Shown: positions 1-12,400 of the stretch, piece after piece
How positions within the stretch are numbered: the stretch's first letter is position 1
How the letters are laid out: each line of letters starts with the position of its first letter
Source of the DNA: Euonymus europaeus
Lineage: Eukaryota; Streptophyta; Magnoliopsida; Celastrales; Celastraceae
NCBI GenBank assembly: GCA_963580455.1
Contig: OY756972.1
Coordinates: 2,123,001-2,187,000, forward strand
DNA length: 64,000 nucleotides
Direction of reading: 5' to 3'
The notes under the pieces: generated by a model
Databases searched by the model: none
Told to the model about the DNA's origin: nothing
The model's input: the letters and a program-made list of their open reading frames with translations, nothing else
Program-made: the position numbers and the translations under genes

Positions 1-95
1 TTTTGATTTCAAAACTCGTGGCTAATAGGTCTCGATTCACCTATTTAGCCGCGAAATGTGGTTTCTTTACGTAAACGGTTTTATGAATATCCAGT
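1..95 (+). repeat. Partial monomer at left edge
   Basis: The window opens inside a monomer, at about position 79, in the TTTTGATTTC segment. It runs through GGCTAATAGG to the end of that unit, so the array continues beyond the left edge. Confidence 0.95.
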
Positions 96-1406
96 GACTC
101 CGAGTTCTGAATTCGGTGATTTTTAGCTTGATTTCACACTACTTTTCGAGCTCTATAATCATGGTTTTTCGGATTTTGATTTCGGAACTCGTGGCTTGTA
201 GGTCTCGATTCACCTATTTAGCCGCGAAATGTGGTTTCTTTACATAAACGGTTTTATGAATATCCGTTGACTCCGAGTTCTGAATTCGGTGATTTTTAGC
301 TTGATTACACACTACTTTTCGAGCTCTACAATCCTGGTGTTTCGGATTTTGATTTCAGAACTCGTGCCTAGTTGGTCTCGTTTCACCTATTTAGCCGCGA
401 AATGTGGTTTCTTTACGTAAACGGTTTTATGAATATCCGTTGACTCCGAGTTCTGAATTCGGTGATTTTTAGCTTGATTTCACACTACTTTTTGAGCTAT
501 ACAATCCTGGTGTTTCGGATTTTGATTTCAGAACTCGTGGCTAGTAGGTCTCGTTTCATCTAGTTAGCCGCGAAAAGTGGTTTCTTTACGTAAACGGTTT
601 TATGAATATCCGTTGACTCCGAGTTCTGAATTCGGTGATTTTTAGCTTGATTTCAAACTACTTTTTGAGCTCTACAATCCTGGCGTTTCGGATTTTGATT
701 TCAGAACTCATGGCTAGTTGGTCTCGTTTCACCTATTTAGCCGCGAAATGTGGTTTCTTTACGTAAACGGTTTTAGGAATATCCGTTGACTCCGAGTTCT
801 GAATTCGGTGATTTTTAGCTTGATTACACACTACTTTTCGAGCTCTACAATCCTAGTGTTTCGGATTTTAATTTCAGAACTCGTGGCTAGTAGGTCTCGT
901 TTCACCTAGTTGGCCGCGAAAAGTGGTTTCTTTACGTAAACGGTTTTTTGAATATCCGTTGACTCCGAGTTCTGAATTCGGTGATTTTTAGCTTGATTAC
1001 ACACTACTTTTCGAGCTCTACAATCCTGGTGTTTCGGATTTTAATTTCAGAACTCGTGGCTAGTAGGTCTCGTTTCACCTAGTTAGCCGCGAAAAGTGGT
1101 TTCTTTACGTAAACGGTTTTATGAATATCCGTTGACTCCGAGTTCTGAATTCGGTGATTTTTAGCTTGATTTCGCACTACTTTTCGAGCTCTACAATCTT
1201 GGCGTTTCGGATTTTGATTTCAGAACTCGTGGCTAGTTGGTCTCGATTCACCTAGTTAGCCGCGAAATGTGGTTTCTTTACGTAAACGGTTTTATGAATA
1301 TCCAGTGACTCCGAGTTCTGAATTCGGTGATTTTTAGCTTGATTTCACACTACTTTTCGAGCTCTATAATCCTGGTTTTTCGGATTTTGATTTCGGAACT
1401 CGTGGC

Positions 1407-1493
1407 TTGTAGGTCTCGATTCACCTATTTAGCCGGGAAATGTGGTTTATGTAGTAGGTCTCGTTTAGCCTAGTTAGCCGCGAAATGTGGTTT
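1407..1493 (+). repeat. 42-bp internal duplication with 3-nt filler (218-bp monomer)
   Basis: The distance between monomer starts 1307 and 1525 is 218 bp, 45 more than normal. Monomer positions 101-142 occur twice, at 1407-1448 and 1452-1493. The three extra bases ATG separate the copies. The second copy begins TAGTAGGTCTCG. This is the only example seen in the window, so it was not spread by later amplification. Confidence 0.88.
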
Positions 1494-2389
1494 CTTTACG
1501 TAAGTGGTTTTATGAATATCCGTTGACTCCGAGTTCTGAATTCGGTGATTTTTAGGTTCATTACACACTAGTTTTCGAGCTCTACAATCCTGGCATTTCG
1601 GATTTTGATTTCAGAACTCGTGGCTAGTTGGTCTCGTTTCACCTATTTAGCCGCGAAATGTGGTTTCTTTACGTAAACGGTTTTATGAATATTCATTGAC
1701 TCCGAGCTCTGAATTCGGTGATTTTTAGCTTGATTTCACACTACTTTTCGAGCTCTACAATCCTGGCATTTCGGATTTTGATTTCAGAACTCGTGGCTAG
1801 TTGGTCTCGTTTCACCTATTTAGCCGCGAAATGTGCTTTCTTTACGTAAACGGTTTTAGGAATATCCGTTGACTCCGAGTTCTGAATTCAGTGATTTTTA
1901 GCTTGATTTCACACTACTTTTCGAGCTCTACGATCCTGAGATTTCGGATTTTGATTTCAGAACTCGTGGCTAGTAGGTCTCGTTTCACCTAGTTAGCCGC
2001 GAAATGTGGTTTCTTTACGTAAACAGTTTTATGAATATCCTTTGACTCCGAGTTCTTAATTCGTTGATTTTTAGCTTGATTTCACACTACTTTTCGAGCT
2101 CTAAGATCCTGGTGTTTCGGATTTTGATTTCAGAACTCGTGGCTAGTTGGTCTCGTTTCACCTAGTTAGCCCCGAAATGTGGTTTCTTTACGTAAACAGT
2201 TTTATGAATATCCGTTGACTCCGAGTTCTGAATTCGGTGATTTTTAGCTTGATTTCACACTACTTTTCGAGCTCTACAATCCTGGTGTTTCGAATTTTGA
2301 TTTCAGAACTCGTGGCTAGTTGGTCTCGTTTCACCTATTTAGCCGCGAAATGTGCTTTCTTTACGTAAACGGTTTTAGGAATATCCGTT

Positions 2390-2550
2390 GACTCCGAGTT
2401 CTGAATTCGGTGATTTTTAGCTTGATTTCACACTAGTTTTCGAGCTCTACAATCCTGGCATTTCGGATTTTGATTTCAGAACTCATGGCTAGTTGGTCTC
2501 GTTTCACCTATTTAGCCGCGAATACATAAACGGTTTTATGAATATCCGTT
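2390..2550 (+). repeat. 161-bp monomer, 12-bp deletion lineage (first of nine)
   Basis: The unit lacks monomer positions 134-145, so GCCGCGAA joins directly to TACATAAACGG (TACGTAAACGG in later copies). Other members have the junction near 3374, 4312, 4991, 6189, 6347, 9107, 9268 and 10,812. The next monomer usually carries CACTCC instead of CACTAC near position 45. This linkage shows that the deletion was copied within longer segments and did not arise nine times. All members lie in block A. Confidence 0.93.
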
Positions 2551-4128
2551 GACTCCGAGTTCTGAATTCGGTGATTTTTAGCTTGATTTCACACTCCTTT
2601 TCGAGCTCTACAATCCTGGCATTTCGGATTTTGATTTCAGAACTCGTGGCTAGTAGGTCTCGTTTCACCTAGTTAGCCGCGAAATGTGGTTTTTTTTACG
2701 TAAACGGTTTTATGAATATCCGTTGACTCCGAGTTCTGAATTCGGTGATTTTTAGCTTGATTTCACACTACTTTTCGAGCTCTACGATCCTGGCATTTTG
2801 GATTTTTATTTCAGAACTCGTGGCTAGTAGGTCTCGTTTCATCTAGTTAAGCGCGAAAAGTGGTTTCTTTACGTAAACGGTTTTATTAATATCCGTTGAC
2901 TCCGAGTTCTGAATTCGGTGATTTTTAGCTTGATTTCACACTAGTTTTCGAGCTATACAATCCTGGTGTTTCGAATTTTGATTTCAGAACTCGTGGCTAG
3001 TAGGTCTCAATTCACCTAGTTAGCCGCGAAATGTGGTTTCTTTACGTAAACGGTTTTATGAATATCCGTTGACTCCGAGTTCTGAATTCGGTGATTTTTA
3101 GCTTGATTTCACACTACTTTTCGAGCTCTACGATCCTGGCATTTTGGATTTTTATTTCAGAACTCGTGGCTAGTAGGTCTCGTTTCATCTAGTTAAGCGC
3201 GAAAAGTGGTTTCTTTACGTAAACGGTTTTATGAATATCCGTTGACTCCGAGTTCTGAATTCGGTGATTTTTAGCTTGATTTCACACTACTTTTCGAGCT
3301 ATACAATCCTGGTGTTTCGGATTTTGATATCAGAACTCGTGGCTAGTAGGTCTCGGTTCACCTAGTTATCCGCGAATACGTAAACGGTTTTATGAATATC
3401 CGTTGACTCTGAGTTCTGAATTCGGTGATTTTTAGCTTGATTTCACACTCCTTTTCGAGCTCTACAATCCTGGCATTTCGGATTTTGATTTCAGAACTCG
3501 TGGCTAGTAGGTCTCATTTCACCTAGTTAGCCGCGAAAAGTGGTTTCTTTACGTAAACGGTTTTATGAATATCCGTTGACTCCGAGTTCTGAATTCGGTG
3601 ATTTTTAGCTTGATTACACACTACTTTTCAAGCTCTACAATCCTAGTGTTTCGGATTTTGATTTCAGAACTCGTGGCTAGTAGGTCTCGTTTCACCTAGT
3701 TAGCCGCGAATTGTGGTTTCTTTACGTAAACGGTTTTATGAATATCCGTTGACTCCGAGTTCTGAATTCGGTGATTTTTAGCTTGATTTCACACTACTTT
3801 TCTAGCTCTACGATCCTGGCGTTTCGGATTTTGATTTCAGAACTCGTGGCTAGTAGGTCTCGATTCACCTATTTAGCCGCGAAATGTGCTTTCTTTACGT
3901 AAACGGTTTTATGAATATCCGTTGACTCCGAGTTCTGAATTCGGTGATTTTTAGCTTGATTACACACTACTTTTCGAGCTCTACAATCCTGGTGTTTCGG
4001 ATTTTGATTTCAGAACTCGTGCCTAGTTGGTCTCGTTTCACCTAGTTAGCCGCAAAATGTGGTTTCTTTACGTAAACAGTTTTATGAATATCCGTTGACT
4101 CCGAGTTCTGAATTCGGTGATTTTTAGG

Positions 4129-4296
4129 TTGATTACACACTACTTTTCGAGCTCTACAATCCTGGCGTTTCGGATTTTGATTTCAGAACTCGTGGCTAGT
4201 TGGTCTCGTTTCTTGATTTCACACTACTTTTCGAGCTCTACGATCCTGGCGTTTTGGATTTTTATTTCAGAACTCGTGGCTAGTAGGTCTCGTTTC
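4129..4296 (+). repeat. 84-bp sub-monomer tandem duplication (block A)
   Basis: Monomer positions 33-116 are present twice, at 4129-4212 and 4213-4296. The join reads GTCTCGTTTCTTGATTTCAC, where CTCGTTTC of one copy meets TTGATTTCAC of the next with one shared C. The same unit also carries the 12-bp deletion, giving 245 bp between starts 4097 and 4342. Because 84 is a multiple of three, the reading frame through the duplication stays open for 61 codons. That frame starts at GTG and is not considered a gene. The same junction recurs near 62.4 kb and at the right edge of the window. Confidence 0.93.
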
Positions 4297-4341
4297 ACCT
4301 AGTTAGCCGCGAATACGTAAACGGTTTTATGAATATCCGTT

Positions 4342-5713
4342 GACTCCGAGTTCTGAATTCGGTGATTTTTAGCTTGATTTCACACTCCTTTTCGAGCTCT
4401 ACAATCCTGGCATTTCGGATTTTGATTTCAGAACTCGTGGCTAGTAGGTCTCGTTTCACCTAGTTAGCCGCGAAATGTGGTTTCTTTACGTAAACGGTTT
4501 TATGAATATCCGTTGACTCCGAGTTCTGAATTCGGTGATTTTTAGCTTGATTTCACACTACTTTTTGAGCTCTAAAATCCTGGAATTTCGGATTTTGATT
4601 TCAGAACTCGTGGCTAGTAGGTCTCGTTTCATCTAGTTAAGCGCGAAATGTGGTTTCTTTACGTAAACGGTTTTATTAATATCCGTTGACTCCGAGTTCT
4701 GAATTCGGTGATTTTTAGCTTGATTACACACTACTTTTTGAGCTCTACAATCCTGGCTTTTCGGATTTTGATTTCAGAACTCGTGGCTAGTTGGTCTCGT
4801 TTCACCTAGTTAGCCGCAAAATGTGGTTTCTTTACGTAAACAGTTTTATGAATATCCGTTGACTCCGAGTTCTGAATTCGGTGATTTTTAGCTTGATTTC
4901 ACACTACTTTTCGAGCTATACAATCCTGGTGTTTCGGATTTTGATTTCAGAACTCGTGGCTAGTAGGTCTCGTTTCACCTAGTTATCCGCGAATACGTAA
5001 ACGGTTTTATGAATATCCGTTGACTCTGAGTTCTGAATTCGGTGATTTTTAGCTTGATTTCACACTCCTTTTCGAGCTCTACAATCCTGGCATTTCGGAT
5101 TTTGATTTCAGAACTCGTGGCTAGTAGGTCTCGTTTCACCTAGTTAGCCGCGAAAAGTGGTTTCTTTACGTAAACGGTTTTATGAATATCCGTTGACTCC
5201 GAGTTCTGAATTCGGTGATTTTTAGCTTGATTTCACACTCCTTTTCGAGCTCTACAATCCTGGCATTTCGGATTTTGATTTCAGAACTCGTGGCTAGTAG
5301 GTCTCGTTTCACCTAGTTAGCCGCGAAATGTGGTTTCTTTACGTAAACGGTTTTATGAATATCCGTTGACTCCGAGTTCTGAATTCGGTGATTTTTAGCT
5401 TGATTTCACACTACTTTTTGAGCTCTAAAATCCTGGAATTTCGGATTTTGATTTCAGAACTCGTGGCTAGTAGGTCTCGTTTCATCTAGTTAAGCGCGAA
5501 ATGTGGTTTCTTTACGTAAACGGTTTTATTAATATCCGTTGACTCCGAGTTCTGAATTCGGTGATTTTTAGTTTGATTACACACTACTTTTCGAGCTCTA
5601 CAATCCTGGCTTTTCGGATTTTGATTTCAGAAATCGTGGCTAGTTGGTCTCGTTTCACCTAGTTAGCTGCAAAATGTGGTTTCTTTACGTAAACAGTTTT
5701 ATGAATATCCGTT
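4342..5713 (+). repeat. Block A local segmental duplication (853-bp spacing)
   Basis: The three monomers at 4342, 4515 and 4688 match those at 5195, 5368 and 5541 in order and in private variants. These include CACTCC, then CTAAAATCCTGGAATTTC with TTAAGCGCG, then TTATTAATATCC. The spacing of 853 bp equals four 173-bp units plus one 161-bp unit. A third version of the same run starts at 10,844. Confidence 0.85.
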
Positions 5714-6059
5714 GACTCCGAGTTCTGAATTCGGTGATTTTTAGGTTGATTACACACTACTTTTCGAGCTCTACAATCCTGGCGTTTCGGATTTTGATTT
5801 CAGAACTCGTGGCTAGTTGGTCTCGTTTCACCTATTTAGCCGCGAAATGTGGTTTCTTTACGTAAACGGTTTTATGAATATCCGTTGACTCCGAGTTCTG
5901 AATTCCGTGATTTTTAGCTTGATTTCACACTACTTTTCGAGCTCTACGATCCTGGAGTTTTGGATTTTTATTTCAGAACTCGTGGCTAGTAGGTCTCGTT
6001 TCACCTAGTTACCCGCGAAAAGTGGTTTCTTTACGTAAACGGTTTTATGAATATCCGTT

Positions 6060-6900
6060 GACTCCGAGTTCTGAATTCCGTGATTTTTAGCTTGATTTCA
6101 CACTACTTTTCGAGCTATACAATCCTGGTGTTTCGAATTTTGATTTCAGAACTCGTGGCTTGTAGGTCTCATTTCACCTAGTTAGCCGCGAATACGTAAA
6201 CGATTTTATGAATATCCGTTGACTCCGAGTTCTGAATTCGGTGATTTTTAGCTTGATTTCACACTACTTTTCGAGCTATACAATCCTGGTGTTTCAGATT
6301 TTGATATCAGAACTCGTGGCTAGTAGGTCTCGGTTCACCTAGTTATCCGCGAATACGTAAACGGTTTTATGAATATCCGTTGACTCTGAGTTCTGAATTC
6401 GGTGATTTTTAGCTTGATTTCACACTCCTTTTCGAACTCTACAATCCTGGCATTTCGGATTTTGATTTCAGAACTCGTGGCTAGTAGGTCTCGTTTCACC
6501 TAGTTAACCGCGAAAAGTGGTTTCTTTACGTAAACGGTTTTATGAATATCCGTTGACTCCGAGTTCTGAATTCGGTGATTTTTAGCTTGATTACACACTA
6601 CTTTTCGAGCTCTACAATCCTAGTGTTTCGGATTTTAATTTCAGAACTCGTGGCTAGTAGGTCTCGTTTCACCTAGTTAGCCGCGAAAAGTGGTTTCTTT
6701 ACGTAAACGGTTTTATGAATATCCGTTGACTCCGAGTTCTGAATTCGGTGATTTTTAGCTTGATTTCACACTACTTTTCGAGCTCTATGATCCTGGCGTT
6801 TTGGATTTTGATTTCAGAACTCGTGGCTAATAGGTCTCGATTCACCTATTTAGCCGCGAAATGTGGTTTCTTTACGTAAGTGGTTTTATGAATATCCGTT
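6060..6900 (+). repeat. Block A segment duplicated at 8977-9990 (left copy)
   Basis: Two consecutive 161-bp units start at 6060 and 6221. They are followed by a unit starting GACTCTGAG at 6382 and by further matching units. The same series occurs from 8977, 2,917 bp downstream. The right copy has one extra monomer, starting at 9645 and preceded by TTTTTTGAATATCC. A related run of three monomers is at 788-1306. Confidence 0.83.
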
Positions 6901-8976
6901 GACTCCGAGTTCTGAATTCGATGATTTTTGGGTTGATTACACACTACTTTTTGAGCTCTACAATCCTGGCGTTTCGGATTTTGATTTCAGAACTCATGGC
7001 TAGTTGGTCTCGTTTCACCTATTTAGCCGCGAAATGTGGTTTCTTTACGTAAACGGTTTTAGGAATATCCGTTGACACCGAGTTCTGAATTCGGTGATTT
7101 TTAGCTTGATTTCACACTACTTTTCGAGCTCTACGATCCTGGCGTTTCGTATTTTTATTTCAGAACTCGTGGCTAGTAGGTCTCGTTTCACCTAGTTAGC
7201 CGCGAAATGTGGTTTCTTTACGTAAACAGTTTTATGAATATCCGTTGACTCCGAGTTCTGAATTCGATGATTTTTAGCTTGATTTCACACTACTTTTTGA
7301 GCTCTACAATCCTGGCATTTCGGATTTTGATTTCAGAACTCGTGGCTAGTAGGTCTCGATTCACCTATTTAGCCGCGAAATGTGGTTTCTTTACGTAAAC
7401 GGTTTTATGAATATCCGTTGACTCCGAGTTCTGAATTTGGTTATTTTTAGCTTGATTTCACACTACTTTTCGAGCTCTACAATCCTGGTGTTTCGGATTT
7501 TGATTTCAGAACTCCTGGCTAGTTGGTCTCGTTTCACCTATTTAGCCGCGAAATGTGGTTTCTTTACGTAAACGGTTTTAGGAATATCCGTTGACTCCGA
7601 GTTCTGAATTCGGTGATTTTTAGGTTGATTTCACACTACTTTTCGAGCTCTACGATCCTGGATTTTGGGATTTTGATTTCAGAACTCGTGGCTAGTTGGT
7701 CTCGTTTCACCTAGTTAGTCGCGAAATGTGGTTTCTTTACGTAAACAGTTTTATGAATATCTGTTGACTCCGAGTTCTGAATTCGGTGATTTTTAGCTTG
7801 ATTTCACACTACTTTTCGAGCTCTACCGTCCTGATGTTTCGGATTTTTATTTCAGAACTCGTGGCTAGTTGGTCTCGTTTCACCTATTTAGCCGCGATAT
7901 GTGCTTTCTTTACGTAAACGGTTTTAGGAATATCCGTTGACTCCGAGTTCTGAATTCGGTGATTTTTAGCTTGATTTCACACTACTTTTCGAGCTCTACG
8001 ATCCTGGCATTTCGGATTTTTATTTCAGAACTTGTGGCTAGTAGGTCTCGTTTCACCTAGTTAGCCGCGAAATGTGGTTTCTTTACGTAAACAGTTTTAT
8101 GAATATCCTTTGACTCCGAGTTCTGAATTCGGTGATTTTTAGCTTGATTTCACACTACTTTTCGAGCTCTACAATCCTGGCGTTTCAGATTTTGATTTCA
8201 GAACTCGTGGCTAGTAGGTCTCGATTCACCTATTTAGCCGCGAAATGTGGTTTCTTTACGTAAGTGGTTTTATGAATATCCGTTGACTCCGAGTTCTGAA
8301 TTCGGTGATTTTTAGGTTGATTACACACTACTTTTCGAGCTCTACAATCCTGGCGTTTCGGATTTTGATTTCAGAACTCGTGGCTAGTTGGTCTCGTTTC
8401 ACCTATTTAGCCGCGAAATGTGGTTTCTTTACGTAAACGGTTTTAGGAATATCCGTTGACTCCGAGTTCTGAATTCGGTGATTTTTAGCTTGATTTCACA
8501 TTACTTTTCGAGCTCTACGATCCTGGAGTTTCGGATTTTGATTTCAGAACTCGTGGCTAGTAGGTCTCGTTTCACCTAGTTAGCCGCGAAATGTGGTTTC
8601 TTTACGTAAACAGTTTTATGAATATCCGTTGACTCCGAGTTCTGAATTCGATGATTTTTAGCTTGATTTCACACTACTTTTCGAGCTCTACAATCCTGGA
8701 ATTTCGGATTTTGATTTCAGAACTCGTGGCTGGTAGGTCTCGATTCACCTATTTAGCCGCGAAATGTGGTTTCTTTACGTAAACGGTTTTATGAATATCC
8801 ATTGACTCCGAGTTCTGAATTTGGTGATTTTTAGCTTGATTTCACACTACTTTTCGAGCTCTACAATCCTGGTGTTTCGGATTTTGATTTCAGAACTCGT
8901 GGCTAGTTGTTCTCGTTTCACCTAGTTAGCCGCGAAATGTTGTTTCTTTACGTAAACGGTTTTATGAATATCCGTT

Positions 8977-9990
8977 GACTCCGAGTTCAAAATTCGGTGA
9001 TTTTTAGCTTGATTTCACACTACTTTTTCAGCTCTACGATCCTGGCATTTCGGATTTTGATTTCACAACTCGTGGCTAGTAGGTCTCATTTCACCTAGTT
9101 AGCCGCGAATACGTAAACGGTTTTATGAATATCCGTTGACTCCGAGTTCTGAATTCGGTGATTTTTAGCTTGATTTCACACTACTTTTCGAGCTATACAA
9201 TCCTGGTGTTTCGGATTTTGATTTCAGAACTCGTGGCTAGTAGGTCTCGGTTCACCTAGTTATCCGCGAATACGTAAACGGTTTTATGAATATCCGTTGA
9301 CTCTGAGTTCTGAATTCGGTGATTTTTTGCTTGATTTCACACTCCGTTTCGAGCTCTACAATCTTGGCATTTCGGATTTTGATTTCAAAACTCGTGGCTA
9401 GTAGGTCTCGTTTCACCTAGTTAGCCGCGAAAAGTGGTTTCTTTACGTAAACGGTTTTATGAATATCCGTTGACTCCGAGTTCTGAATTCGGTGATTTTT
9501 AGCTTGATTACACACTACTTTTCGAGCTCTACAATCCTATTGTTTCGGATTTTAATTTCAGAACTCGTGGCTAGTAGGTCTCGTTTCACCTAGTTAGCCG
9601 CGAAAAGTGGTTTCTTTACGTAAACGGTTTTTTGAATATCCGTTGACTGCGAGTTCTGAATTCGGTGATTTTTAGCTTGATTACACAATACTTTTCGAGC
9701 TCTACAATCCTGGTGTTTCGGATTTTAATTTCAGAACTCGTGGCTAGTAGGTCTCGTTTCACCTAGTTAGCCGCGAAAAGTGGTTTCTTTACGTAAACGG
9801 TTTTATGAATATCCGTTGACTCCGAGTTCTGAATTCGGTGATTTTTAGCTTGATTTCACACTACTTTTCGAGCTCTATGATCCTGGCGTTTCGGATTTTG
9901 ATTTCAGAACTCGTGGCTAATAGGTCTCGATTCACCTATTTAGCCGCGAAATGTGGTTTCTTTACGTAAGTGGTTTTATGAATATCCGTT
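8977..9990 (+). repeat. Block A segment duplicated from 6060-6900 (right copy)
   Basis: This is the downstream copy of the 6060 segment. It has consecutive 161-bp units at 8977 and 9138, then the GACTCTGAG unit at 9299. The monomers at 9472, 9645 and 9818 match those at 788, 961 and 1134 more closely than the 6.5-6.9 kb copy, including the extra one. This copy therefore looks like a mosaic of two older segments. Confidence 0.8.
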
Positions 9991-10843
9991 GACTCCGAGT
10001 TCTGAATTCGGTGATTTTTGGGTTGATTACACACTACTTTTTGAGCTCTACAATCCTGGCATTTCGGATTTTGATTTCAGAACTCATGGCTAGTTGGTCT
10101 CGTTTTACCTATTTAGCCGCGAAATGTGGTTTCTTTACGTAAACGGTTTTAGGAATATCCGTTGACTCCGAGTTCTGAATACGGTGATTTTTAGCTTGAT
10201 TTCACACTACTTTTCGAGCTCTACGATCCTGGGGTTTAGGATTTTGATTTCAGAACTCGTGGCTAGTAGGTCTCGATTCACCTATTTAGCCGCGAAATGT
10301 GGTTTCTTTACGTAAACGGTTTTTTGAATATCCGTTGACTCCGAGTTCTGAATTCGGTGATTTTTAGCTTGATTTCACACTACTTTTCGAGCTCTACAAT
10401 CCTGGTTTTTCGGATTTTGATTTCGGAACTCGTGGCTAGTAGGTCTCGATTCACCTATTTAGCCGCGAAATGTGGTTTCTTTACGTAAACGGTTTTATGA
10501 ATATCCATTGACTCCGAGTTCTGAATTCGGTGATTTTTAGCTTGATTACACACTACTTTTCGAGCTCTACAATCCTGGTGTTTCGGATTTTGATTTCAGA
10601 ACTCGTGCCTAGTTGGTCTCGTTTCACCTATTTAGCCGCGAAATGTGGTTTCTTTACGTAAACGGTTTTATGAATATCCGTTGACTCCGAGTTCTGAATT
10701 CGGTGATTTTTCTCTTGATTTCACACTACTTTTCGAGCTATACAATCCTGGTGTTTCGGATTTTGATTTCAGAACTCGTGGCTAGTAGGTCTCGTTTCAC
10801 CTAGTTAGCCGCGAATACGTAAACGGTTTTATGAATATCCGTT

Positions 10844-11700
10844 GACTCCGAGTTCTGAATTCGGTGATTTTTAGCTTGATTTCACACTCCTTTTCGAGCT
10901 CTACAATCTTGGCATTTCGGATTTTGATTTCAGAACTCGTGGCTAGTAGGTCTCGTTTCACCTAGTTAGCCGCGAAATGTGGTTTCTTTACGTAAACGGT
11001 TTTATGAATATCCGTTGACTCCGAGTTCTGAATTCGGTGATTTTTAGCTTGATTTCACACTACTTTTTGAGCTCTAAAATCCTGGAATTTCGGATTTTGA
11101 TTTCAGAACTCGTGGCTAGTAGGTCTCGTTTCATCTAGTTAAGCGCGAAATGTGGTTTCTTTACGTAAACGGTTTTATTAATATCCATTGACTCCGAGTT
11201 CTGAATTCGGTGATTTTTAGCTTGATTACACACTACTTTTCGAGCTCTACAATCCTGGCTTTTCGGATTTTGATTTCAGAACTCGTGGCTAGTTGGTCTC
11301 GTTTCACCTAGTTAGCCGCAAAATGTGGTTTCTTTACGTAAACAGTTTTATGAATATCCGTTGACTTCGAGTTCTGAATTCGGTGATTTTTAGGTTGATT
11401 ACACACTACTTTTCGAGCTCTACAATCCTGGAATTTCGGATTTTGATTTCAGAACTCGTGGCTAGTTGGTCTCGTTTCACCTATTTAGCCGCGAAATGTG
11501 GTTTCTTTACGTAAACGGTTTTATGAATATCCGTTGACTCCGAGTTCTGAATTCCGTGATTTTTAGCTTGATTTCACACTACTTTTCGAGCTCTACGATC
11601 CTGGCGTTTTGGATTTTTATTTCAGAACTCGTGGCTAGTAGGTCTCGTTTCACCTAGTTAGCCGCGAAATCTGGTTTCTTTACGTAAACCGTTTTATGAA
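10844..11700 (+). repeat. Five-monomer segment, copy of 5195-6050
   Basis: The units at 10,844, 11,017, 11,190, 11,363 and 11,536 follow the same order of variants as those starting at 5195. Shared marks include TTAAGCGCG, TTATTAATATCC, AGCCGCAAAATGTGG and GAATTCCGTG. The offset is 5,649 bp. The segment ends at the block A/B border. Confidence 0.82.
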
Positions 11701-12400
11701 TATCCGTTGACTCCGAGTTCTGAATTCGGTGATTTTTTGCTTGATTTCACACTACTTTTCGAGCTCTACAATCCTAAAGTTTCTGTTTTTGATTTCAGAA
11801 CTCGTGGCTAGTAGGTCTCGTTTCATCTAGTTAGCCGTGAAATCTGATTTCTTTACGTAAACAATTTTATGAATATCCGTTGACTCCGAGTTCTGAATTC
11901 GGTGATTTTCTACTTGATTTCACACTACTTTTCAAGCTCTACAATCCTGGCAGTTCGGATTTTGATTTCAGAACTCGTGGCTAGTAGGTGTCGTTTCACC
12001 TAGTTAGCCGCAAAATCTGGTTTCTTTTTGTAAACGTTTTTGTGAATATCCGTTGACTCCGAGTTCTGAATTCGGTGATTTTCTACTTGATTTCACACTA
12101 CTTTTCAAGCTCTACAATCCTGGCAGTTCGGATTTTGATTTCAGAACTCGTGGCTAGTAGGTCTCGTTTCACCTAGTTAGCCGCGAAATCTGGGTTCTTT
12201 ACGTAAACGGTTTTATGAATATCCGTTGACTCCGAGTTCTGAATTCGGTGATTTTTAGCTTGATTTCAAACTAGTTTTTGAGCTCTACAATCCTGAAGTT
12301 TCTGTTTTTGATTTCAGAACTCGTGGCTAGTAGGTCTCGTTTCACCTAGTTAGCCGCGAAATGTGGTTTCCTTATGTAAACGGTTTTATGAATATCCGCT

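Larger units (their letters stand above)
1..11660 (+). repeat. Block A: TGT-type monomers with a 161-bp lineage
   Basis: Monomers here carry AAATGTGG or AAAAGTGG at positions 132-139, usually A at position 30, and CGGATTTTG at 75-83. Two linked alternatives, CTAGTAGG and CTAGTTGG, occur near position 101. Nine units lack 12 bp. The GTCGAC junction common in block C was not seen here. Several multi-monomer segments recur at distances of 0.85 to 8.7 kb, but no single HOR period covers the block. It looks like an older, more scrambled part of the array. The right border is placed where AAATCTGG first appears, near 11,669. Confidence 0.85.

Noticed and set aside
1360..1370. TATAAT promoter-like string in CTCTATAATCC
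   Set aside because: It is a one-base variant of the common CTACAATCC segment and is not followed by any gene. It reflects monomer variation only.
4117..4302. 61-codon open frame, plus strand
   Set aside because: It starts at GTG and lies wholly inside satellite sequence. It stays open only because the 84-bp duplication is a multiple of three and the CTAGTTGG variant removes a TAG. Its two halves are repeats of the same peptide. There is no independent sign of coding.
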